From the NCBI GenBank assembly GCA_041625325.1, contig JBFJTN010000016.1:1-30787 (forward strand): 30,787 bases of DNA. The letters run 5' to 3'. Positions 24,986 through 30,787 of this stretch are shown here, in pieces; within the stretch, counting starts at the first letter, position 1; every line of letters starts with the position of its first letter. The notes under the pieces were generated by a model that searched no databases, was not told where the DNA came from, and saw only the letters and a list, made by a program, of their open reading frames with translations. Position numbers and translations under genes: made by a program. Source of the stretch: Oceanococcus sp041625325. GTDB taxonomy: Bacteria > Pseudomonadota > Gammaproteobacteria > Nevskiales > Oceanococcaceae.

Positions 24986-25924
24986 TCAGCGGGTGGTTCG
25001 CTCCACGACATAACGCGGCCGGGCCTTGATCTCGGCGTAAATCTTGCCCAGATACTCGCCGATCACCCCCAGGCAGAGGATCTGGATGCCACCGAGGAAA
25101 TAGGTGGGCAGCACGGTGGAGGCCCAGCCAGGCACGGTGTCGCCGCTGAACAGGACCTGGAACAGCACCCAGGCGCTCATCAGCGAGGTGATGAGGAAAA
25201 TCCCGAAGCCCATCACCGCGATCATGCGCAGCGGCACCATGGAGAACGAGGTGACCCCGTCGGTGGCGAAGCTGAGCATCCGCCTGAGCGGATACTTGGA
25301 GGCGCCCGCCTCGCGCTGGCGGCGGTCGTAGTGCACCTCGGCGCTGGGAAAACCCAGCAGCGGAATGATCCCGCGCAGGAACAGGTTGACCTCGCGGTAG
25401 TCCTTCAGCTGCTCCACCGCGCGGCGGCTGAGCAGGCGGAAATCGCCGTGATGGTCGATGACCTTCACCCCCATCAGGTGCATGAAGCGGTAGAAGGCGC
25501 CGGCCGAGTGGCGCTTGAAGGGCGTGTCGGCGCGCCGGCTGTCGCGCACGCCGTAGACCACGTCGTGGCCGGCGGCATGGGCCTCGACCATGCGGGGGAT
25601 GGCCTGGATGTCGTCCTGCAGGTCGGCGTCGATGCTGATCAGGGCGTCGCCCTCGGCCTGGAACAGGCCGGCCAGCAGGGCGTTCTGATGCCCGCAGTTG
25701 CGCGACAGCTTGATCCCGACCACCCGGGGGTCCTGGTGCGCCAGTCGCTCGATCAGCTGCCAGGTCCCGTCCTGGCTGCCATCGTCGATGTAATAGACCC
25801 GGCTGTCCGGGCTGATCTGCTGCTCGGCGGCCATCCGGGCCAGCAGCTCGCCGAGCTGCGCATGGGTGCGCTCCAGCACCTCGGCTTCGTTGTAGCAGGG
25901 CACCACGATGGCAAGTTGGGTCAT
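24986..25924 (-). CDS. Polyprenyl-phosphate glycosyltransferase (GtrB/DPM1 type)
   Basis: The 312-residue protein has a cytoplasmic GT2 domain (AIVVPCYNEAEVL, YYIDDGSQDGT, SRNCGHQNALLAG, DADLQDD as the catalytic DXD) and two C-terminal membrane spans (about 230-255 and 265-290) ending GVIGEYLGKIYAEIKARP, the standard GtrB tail. It should move a sugar from a nucleotide donor to undecaprenyl phosphate. Its ATG overlaps the gtrA stop as ATGA, and gtrA encodes the matching flippase, so the loaded lipid probably feeds the GT-C enzyme encoded upstream. Confidence 0.92.
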   Translation of the reverse strand: MTQLAIVVPCYNEAEVLERTHAQLGELLARMAAEQQISPDSRVYYIDDGSQDGTWQLIERLAHQDPRVVGIKLSRNCGHQNALLAGLFQAEGDALISIDADLQDDIQAIPRMVEAHAAGHDVVYGVRDSRRADTPFKRHSAGAFYRFMHLMGVKVIDHHGDFRLLSRRAVEQLKDYREVNLFLRGIIPLLGFPSAEVHYDRRQREAGASKYPLRRMLSFATDGVTSFSMVPLRMIAVMGFGIFLITSLMSAWVLFQVLFSGDTVPGWASTVLPTYFLGGIQILCLGVIGEYLGKIYAEIKARPRYVVERTTR

Positions 25925-26313
25925 GGCGGGCTAGTGTCGTCCGGAGCAAAGGTCCAGGCCCGGTGGGCCAGGAAATTCCACAGCAGTACGGTGATCGTGG
26001 CCACCACCTGGGCCAGCACATAGTGCCAGGCGAGCCCATCGACCAGGCCGAACATGATAGCGCTGTTCAGGCCCAGGCCGATCAGGGCCACCGCGGCAAA
26101 GCGCTGCGCGGCCTGTCCGTGGGCGCGCTGGCTGGCGAAGGTCCAGTGGTAGTTCAGCCAGTAGTTCAGGGCCGCCGCGCTCGCGTAGGCCGCCGCCGAA
26201 CTGGGCGTGGCCGGCAGGCCGCCCCCTTCCACGAGCAGCACCAGCAGCAGGTACTGGACCACGGTGGCGCTGCCCCCCACGACAAGGAAACGCAGGAACT
26301 GACGCTGGATCAC
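25921..26313 (-). CDS. GtrA-family polyprenyl-linked sugar flippase
   Basis: The 130-residue protein has four hydrophobic segments and the GtrA pattern: FLRFLVVGGSATVVQYLLL, LNYWLNYHWTF and a late WNFLAHRAWTF. It starts at GTG 26313, ten nt after the stop of the GT-C gene, and overlaps gtrB by ATGA. GtrA proteins are thought to flip undecaprenyl-phosphate sugars to the periplasm. Confidence 0.9.
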   Translation of the reverse strand: MIQRQFLRFLVVGGSATVVQYLLLVLLVEGGGLPATPSSAAAYASAAALNYWLNYHWTFASQRAHGQAAQRFAAVALIGLGLNSAIMFGLVDGLAWHYVLAQVVATITVLLWNFLAHRAWTFAPDDTSPP

Positions 26314-26323
26314 CGCGGCAGGC

Positions 26324-29300
26324 TCACAGCATCCACCAGCCGGGCAGCCAGCGCAGTGACTCCGACCAGGCCGGCGGCACGGCGAGGCCGGAAATCCCGG
26401 GGTAGAACCAGGCGAAGAGAATGCCGGCCAGAGCCACCACCGCCAGCGGCAGATGGCGCAGCCGCGGGCCGCCGAACGGCCAGCGCGCCAGGCTCACCCC
26501 CAGCAGCAGCAGCAGGAAGGGAATCACCGGGTAGTAGTGGTACAGGAAGCTGACCCGCGAGACCGACGCCCAGGGCAGATACAGGCAGGCGATGCAGGCG
26601 CCCAGCCACAGGCTGTCCTGACGGGGCCAGCGCAGCTTGCCGGCAGCCAGGGCCAGCAGGGCGAGCAGGCCGCCCCACCAGATCAGCGGGTTGCCGAGCA
26701 GGGTGATGGAGCTGCGCAGGCTGCTCTGCTGGTTGTCCAGATACAGCCACAGGGGCTTGAGCAGCAGCGGCCAGGTATAGAAGGCGGAGGCGAAGGCATG
26801 GCTGTCCTTCAGATGGGCGTGATAGCCCCACATGTAGGTCTGAGAATCCCAGAAGGCCTTCAGCCCCGCGCCCGACCACAGCGAGGGGGCCTCCGGCAGG
26901 CAGCGCATGAAGGGGATGTAGCTGAGGTAGTAGATCAGCAGCGGGATGGCGCCGAAGGCCAGGGCCGCGTGGCTGCCCAGGCGGTACCAGGGCAGGGCCT
27001 GATCGACCTGGCGGCTGCGGTACAGGCTCCAGCAGAACCACAGGAAGATGCCGAAACCGAAATACAGCGCGCTCCATTTGGTCGCGATGGCCAGACCCAG
27101 GAACATCCCGGCCAGCAGCAGATCGGGACTCAGGCGCCAGCCCTGCAGCGGCGAGCCCGATCGCTCACGGCAGAAGCTGCGCCACAGGCACAGGGCGCAG
27201 AGCAGGACGAACAGGATCAGGAAGGCGTCAATGGTGGAATAGCGTCCGATCGAGTAGCGCGAGAACTCGAACAGCGCCAGGCCTCCGGTCAGCCACATCG
27301 CCCGCAACTGCCCGCTGAGCAGCCAGGCGCCCCAGGCCAGCGCGACGACGATCAGCGCGCTGGCGCAGACCCCGGCAATGCGCATGCCGAAGGGGTTCAT
27401 GCCGAAGGCGCTGATGCCATGGGAGATCAGCCACTTGCCCAGCGGCGGATGGGTGGTTTCGTAGACCGGCAGGCGGTGCAGGTACTCGTAAGCCGTGCGC
27501 GCGTGGTAGATCTCGTCGAAGTAGGTGTTGGCCTGATAGCCGCGGGTCGGCAGCCAGGTCGCGGGTTCGTCGACCAGCGCCGCGGCGCCGGGCAGGGCGC
27601 TGTGCACCTGCGGAGCGGGCAGCGCCTGACCGTCGGCATCCAGCAGACCGATTTCATTGATCATCAGGCGGCCTTCGGCCTCGCTGAACTGCAGGCGGAA
27701 GACCCGTCCCGCCTCGCCGGGGTTCAGTTTCAGTTCATGCAGGCGGTAGAAGTCCCGGATGGCGGCTTTCGGCATCAGGTCCAGCCAGTCGCGGCCGCTG
27801 CGCTGCTGCAGGCGCAGCTGGGCCTGGCCGGTGCCCAGGTAGACGAGCAGGCGCGCCGGCTGCACCGGTTCGGCGAAGCGCAGGGTGATCTCGCCGTTGC
27901 CCAGCTCCACCCCGCTGGCCGGATAGTTGCGGCTGCCCAGGGCGCTGGCCCCGAGGATCAGCGCCAGACCGCCCAGCAGCAGCAGGCTCAGGGCATGCGC
28001 GCGGGCAAAGGCCTGCCGCGGGGGCTGCGGCTGTTCCAGCGCGGGCAGGCGCGAGAAACCGGCCTGCGCCCATGCCGCCAGCCGGCGCAGCCAGACGGGG
28101 CGGAAGCGGGCGATCAGGGTGAGTGCCATGGCCAGCACGTTGACGGCGGAGATCAGCCGGATCAGCGGCGTGTCCGCCGGAGCCACCTCGCCCAGCTGAA
28201 CATAGTGGTGGTACACGAACAGCAGGTTGGCCAGCGCGCCGGCGGTCCACAGCAGCAGCAGTCCGCGCAGCAGGCGATCGCCGGCGCCGAGCAGGAGCAG
28301 CAGCGGCAGCAGGCTCAGGATGTATCGCTCGTGCATCCGCGGCGCCAGCATGTAGAAGCTCATGGCGGCCAGGGCGAAGGCCCAGGCCAGCAATGCGGCG
28401 CGCTCTGCCGGTTCCGGCGCGCGGCGCAGCCCGCGAGCGGTGTGCAGGGCGATGGCCGTCAGGGCCCCGGCGGCCAGCAGCATGGCCCACTGCTGCAGGT
28501 CCAGGCCCAGCGCGCTCTGCTCGCCACGGGACCAGTTCAGCCCGAACAGGGCCCACAGGTTGTAGGCATTGACGGTCAGATAGTCATAGGTTTCCGCGGT
28601 GCTGAAATACAGGCGGAAGATCCAGTCCAGCGACTGTTCCCGGGCAAAGGGCGCGACGATCAGGGCAAAGCTGCCGAAGCCGATCAGGGCCTGACGCGCG
28701 GTCACCGCCAGCGGCTGCGAGGCCAGCAGGCTGAGGCCGTAGACGAAGGCAAAGATCAGCCCCTGCGGCTTGAAGGCCACCGCCGCGCCCAGGGCCAGGC
28801 TGGCCAGCCAAAGCCGCTCGCGGCTCCAGCCGGACCAGGCCAGCAACAGGAACAGGGCGAGCAGGGCGTCGCTCTGCCCCCACAGGGCCGAGTCGAAAGC
28901 GATCGCGGGGTTCAGCCAGTACAGGCCGGCGCCCAGCACGGCAATGCGCTCGCCCAGGCCTGGGCGCAGCGACCGGTGCAGCAGCAGGGTGACGGCGACA
29001 TCCGCCAGCAGCGGCGGCAGCTTGATCAGGGCGGTGAAATGGCTGCTGCCCTGCAGGCCGAACTCGCGGGCCAGCCAGCCCAGCGCGCCGAGGATGTACA
29101 TGTACAGCGGCGGGTAGTCGGCGAAGTAGCCTGCCTCGTAGATGCGCAGGGGCGCGGCGGGGTCGGACAGCTTCAGCGCCCAGGCCTTGTAGGTGCCGGT
29201 GTCGTAGTGAAAACCTGCATCCCACAGCAGGGGCAGGCGCAGCAGCAGGCCGAAGGCGAGCAGGCCGAGCAGCGGGCGCAGGCCGGCCGCCGCGGTGGCG

Positions 29301-29383
29301 GCGGGCGAGGTTCCCGGGCGTGACTGGTAGAAGACCCACAAGAAGGGCAGGCCGAACAGCAGGGTGAAGACCTGCGCGCTCAT
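26324..29383 (-). CDS. Double GT-C membrane glycosyltransferase (ALG/PIG-M-like GT-C fused to GT39/PMT)
   Basis: Start ATG 29383 with AGGGA about 9 nt upstream; 1019 residues. Residues 1-430 are a multi-span GT-C enzyme: HYDTGTYKAW near the first periplasmic loop (catalytic Asp candidate D61), FADYPPLYMY, FDSALWGQSDALL and the MHERY motif (350-354). Residues about 480-610 form a soluble beta-rich periplasmic domain (IRDFYRLHELKL, MINEIGLLDADG) like a jelly-roll. Residues 620-1010 are a GT39 protein-O-mannosyltransferase-like enzyme: YFDEIYHARTAYEYL with D623/E624, and THPPLGKWLIS (644-654). Both halves use polyprenyl-phosphate sugars and act on the periplasmic side, supplied by the downstream gtrA/gtrB pair. 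I recall a similar architecture in some Firmicutes. The target could be the polysaccharide, lipid A or a protein. Confidence 0.87.
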   Translation of the reverse strand: MSAQVFTLLFGLPFLWVFYQSRPGTSPAATAAAGLRPLLGLLAFGLLLRLPLLWDAGFHYDTGTYKAWALKLSDPAAPLRIYEAGYFADYPPLYMYILGALGWLAREFGLQGSSHFTALIKLPPLLADVAVTLLLHRSLRPGLGERIAVLGAGLYWLNPAIAFDSALWGQSDALLALFLLLAWSGWSRERLWLASLALGAAVAFKPQGLIFAFVYGLSLLASQPLAVTARQALIGFGSFALIVAPFAREQSLDWIFRLYFSTAETYDYLTVNAYNLWALFGLNWSRGEQSALGLDLQQWAMLLAAGALTAIALHTARGLRRAPEPAERAALLAWAFALAAMSFYMLAPRMHERYILSLLPLLLLLGAGDRLLRGLLLLWTAGALANLLFVYHHYVQLGEVAPADTPLIRLISAVNVLAMALTLIARFRPVWLRRLAAWAQAGFSRLPALEQPQPPRQAFARAHALSLLLLGGLALILGASALGSRNYPASGVELGNGEITLRFAEPVQPARLLVYLGTGQAQLRLQQRSGRDWLDLMPKAAIRDFYRLHELKLNPGEAGRVFRLQFSEAEGRLMINEIGLLDADGQALPAPQVHSALPGAAALVDEPATWLPTRGYQANTYFDEIYHARTAYEYLHRLPVYETTHPPLGKWLISHGISAFGMNPFGMRIAGVCASALIVVALAWGAWLLSGQLRAMWLTGGLALFEFSRYSIGRYSTIDAFLILFVLLCALCLWRSFCRERSGSPLQGWRLSPDLLLAGMFLGLAIATKWSALYFGFGIFLWFCWSLYRSRQVDQALPWYRLGSHAALAFGAIPLLIYYLSYIPFMRCLPEAPSLWSGAGLKAFWDSQTYMWGYHAHLKDSHAFASAFYTWPLLLKPLWLYLDNQQSSLRSSITLLGNPLIWWGGLLALLALAAGKLRWPRQDSLWLGACIACLYLPWASVSRVSFLYHYYPVIPFLLLLLGVSLARWPFGGPRLRHLPLAVVALAGILFAWFYPGISGLAVPPAWSESLRWLPGWWML

Positions 29384-29432
29384 TGACGGTGATCCCTGTT
29401 GGCTGGGCGCAAGCTTAGCAGCCGGCCCCGGC

Positions 29433-30263
29433 TCAGAGCTGCTGCAGTTCCCGGATGATGGCCAGGCTCGGCGCGGCCCGGTTCAGGGTGTAGAAGTGCA
29501 TCTCGTCCACCCCGCCAGCGGCCAGCCGCCGGCACAGGTCGGTGACGACCTCGTGGCCCAGCGCCTTCATCGCCGCGTCGTCGCGGATTTCCAGGTCGCG
29601 CAGGCGGCCGCGCAGCCAGCGCGGAATCTCGGCGCCACAGGCATCGGAGAAGCGGGCCAGCTGGGTGAAGTTGGTGATCGGCATGATGCCCGGGATGATC
29701 GGCTGGGTGATCCCGGCCTGGCGGGCCCGCTGCAGGAAATCGAAATAGCCATCCGCATTGAAAAAGTATTGCGTGATCGCCGCGTCAGCGCCGGCCTCCA
29801 GCTTGCGCAGGAAGTTGTCGAAATCCGCCTGGGCCGAGGCCGCTTGCGGATGGACTTCCGGATAGCAGGCCACCGAGATGTGGAAATGCTCGCCGTGTTC
29901 GGCGCGGATGAAGGCCACCAGTTCGTTGGCGTAGCGGAACTCGCCCGGCGAATACATGCCGGAGGGCACATCGCCACGCAGCACCACCAGGCGGCGGATG
30001 CCGATCTCGCGGTAGCGATTGAGCAGGCGATTGACCCCGTCCCGCGTGGCGCTGATGCAGCTGATATGCGGGGTGGCCGGCAGGGCGGTGTCCTCGCCGA
30101 TGGCTTGCACCGTGTCGTAGGTGCCTTCCAGGGTCGAGCCGCCGGCCCCGAAGGTGACGGAGAAATACTCCGGCTGCAGCTCGGCCAGGCTGCGCCAGGT
30201 CTTGCGCAGGCTGTCCTGGCCCTTGTCGGTGCGTGGGGGAAAAAACTCGAAGCTGTATTTCAT
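29433..30263 (-). CDS. metF: 5,10-methylenetetrahydrofolate reductase
   Basis: The 276-residue protein begins MKYSFEFFPPRT and has VTFGAGGST, PHISCISAT, LVVLRGD, ACYPEVHPQA, TQYFFNADGYF and IIPGIMPI, the conserved series of bacterial MetF, including FAD-binding residues. It reduces 5,10-methylene-THF to 5-methyl-THF for methionine synthesis. Length is normal for the NADH-dependent bacterial enzyme. It lies downstream of ahcY on the same strand, a common pairing in the methyl cycle. No clear Shine-Dalgarno precedes the ATG; a REP-like palindrome ends 13 nt upstream. Confidence 0.96.
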   Translation of the reverse strand: MKYSFEFFPPRTDKGQDSLRKTWRSLAELQPEYFSVTFGAGGSTLEGTYDTVQAIGEDTALPATPHISCISATRDGVNRLLNRYREIGIRRLVVLRGDVPSGMYSPGEFRYANELVAFIRAEHGEHFHISVACYPEVHPQAASAQADFDNFLRKLEAGADAAITQYFFNADGYFDFLQRARQAGITQPIIPGIMPITNFTQLARFSDACGAEIPRWLRGRLRDLEIRDDAAMKALGHEVVTDLCRRLAAGGVDEMHFYTLNRAAPSLAIIRELQQL

Positions 30264-30276
30264 AGTGCTGGCGTTT

Positions 30277-30355
30277 GTTGGGGTTCGCTGCGCTCACCCC
30301 AACCTACAATTCCCGTCAATGGCGTAGCTTGGGGTGAGCGAAAGCGAAGCCCAAG
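30277..30355. repeat. Pair of inverted REP-like palindromes between ahcY and metF
   Basis: Unit 1 (30277-30307), read on the minus strand, starts GTAGGTTGGGGTGAGCG and closes with ACCCCAAC, giving an 8-bp stem. Unit 2 (30324-30355), on the plus strand, starts GTAGCTTGGGGTGAGCG and closes CCCAAG, giving a 6-bp stem. The units share most of their bases, lie in opposite orientation and are separated by 16 nt. The GTAGG-TTGGG-TGAGCG layout resembles dispersed intergenic palindromes I recall from several proteobacteria, which are usually mobilised by RAYT (TnpA-REP) transposases. No transposase gene is present in the window. Confidence 0.75.
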
Positions 30356-30380
30356 GTGTCACAAGGCGCGTCGCCAGGCC

Positions 30381-30787
30381 TCAATAGCGATAATGATCCG
30401 GCTTGTAGGGCCCGTCCACGGCCACGCCGATGTACTTCGCCTGCTCGTCGGACAGCCGGGTGAGCCTGGCGCCCAGCTTGCCCAGGTGCAGCTCGGCCAC
30501 CTTTTCGTCCAGGTGCTTGGGCAGCACATGGACGGCCTTGCCATAGTCGGCGCCCTTGGTGAACAGCTCGATCTGGGCCAGCACCTGATTGGTGAAGGAG
30601 TTGGACATCACGAAGCTGGGGTGGCCGGTGGCGCAGCCCAGGTTCACCAGCCGGCCCTCGGCCAGCAGGATGATGCGCTTGCCATCCGGGAAGATCACGT
30701 GATCCACCTGCGGCTTGATGTTCTCCCACTCGTATTGCCGCAGGTAGCCGACGTCGATTTCGTTGTCGAAGTGACCGATGTTGCAGA
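30381..30787 (-). CDS. ahcY: Adenosylhomocysteinase, C-terminal part (5' end outside window)
   Basis: The frame is open from the window edge to TGA 30383-30381 and gives about 134 residues of the C-terminal end: NIGHFDNEIDV (part of the NAD-binding domain), VDHVIFPDGKRIILLAEGRL, NLGCATGHPSFVMS, and the conserved tail KPDHYRY. The enzyme splits S-adenosylhomocysteine into adenosine and homocysteine, the step before methionine re-synthesis with MetF. The leader, where an SAH riboswitch is sometimes found, is outside the window. Confidence 0.95.
   Translation of the reverse strand, partial: CNIGHFDNEIDVGYLRQYEWENIKPQVDHVIFPDGKRIILLAEGRLVNLGCATGHPSFVMSNSFTNQVLAQIELFTKGADYGKAVHVLPKHLDEKVAELHLGKLGARLTRLSDEQAKYIGVAVDGPYKPDHYRY

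Noticed and set aside
26453..29323. 956-codon plus-strand frame opposite the double GT-C gene
   Set aside because: Very Gln-rich, as expected from reading CTG codons backwards as CAG; the minus frame has clear membrane segments and GT39 motifs.
1..30787. CRISPR arrays, tRNA or rRNA genes, insertion sequences and phage genes
   Set aside because: No regularly spaced direct repeats, cloverleaf sequences, transposases or integrases were recognised on either strand.

Overview
The window is about 30.8 kb of GC-rich DNA (strong G/C preference at third codon positions) from a Gram-negative bacterium. Lipoproteins with lipoboxes, a Wza/KpsD-type outer-membrane export protein, undecaprenyl-phosphate enzymes and an ahcY-metF pair suggest a gammaproteobacterium, perhaps of the Xanthomonadales/Chromatiales breadth. 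The genus cannot be named from the sequence alone. Almost the whole window is a cell-surface polysaccharide locus.

Layout. (1) 1-5236: a divergent pair of large glycosyltransferases. The left one is on the minus strand and runs off the window; the right one begins with a sulfotransferase domain. (2) 5237-7583: a 385-nt leader region, then a secreted surface protein whose codon use suggests high expression, closed by a strong rho-independent terminator. (3) 7788-13708: an EpsD-like PPIase lipoprotein, a 1289-residue sulfotransferase/GT2/GT61 fusion, a small sulfotransferase coupled to it by an ATGA overlap, and a small lipoprotein. (4) 13716-15920, minus strand: a secreted sulfatase-family protein with an altered active-site signature. 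(5) 15994-22054, plus strand: a tightly packed operon of a two-domain GT2 and a KpsM/KpsT/KpsE/KpsD-type ABC capsule exporter. (6) 29383-22108, minus strand: a double GT-C/GT39 membrane glycosyltransferase, GtrA, GtrB, a WecA-like initiating sugar-phosphate transferase and two GT2 enzymes, the second group probably having its own promoter. (7) 30787-29433, minus strand: the end of ahcY and complete metF, housekeeping genes of the methyl cycle, separated by a pair of REP-like palindromes.

How the parts may work together (inference): the WecA-like enzyme would load the first sugar phosphate on undecaprenyl phosphate, and the GT2/GT61 domains would extend the chain. Three PAPS-dependent sulfotransferase domains, two of them physically fused to glycosyltransferases, would sulfate it, and the ABC exporter would move it to the surface. 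The sulfatase-like protein could trim or bind sulfate groups outside the cytoplasm. GtrA/GtrB and the double GT-C enzyme would add side sugars in the periplasm from polyprenyl-phosphate donors. The unusual element is a repeated module of about 38 residues (F-x3-WYL-x2-YPDVA-x-AG-x2-PL-x-HYL-x2-G-x2-EGR-x-P) that links catalytic domains in three of the large enzymes. Together these look like a sulfated capsule or exopolysaccharide system built from multi-domain fusion enzymes.
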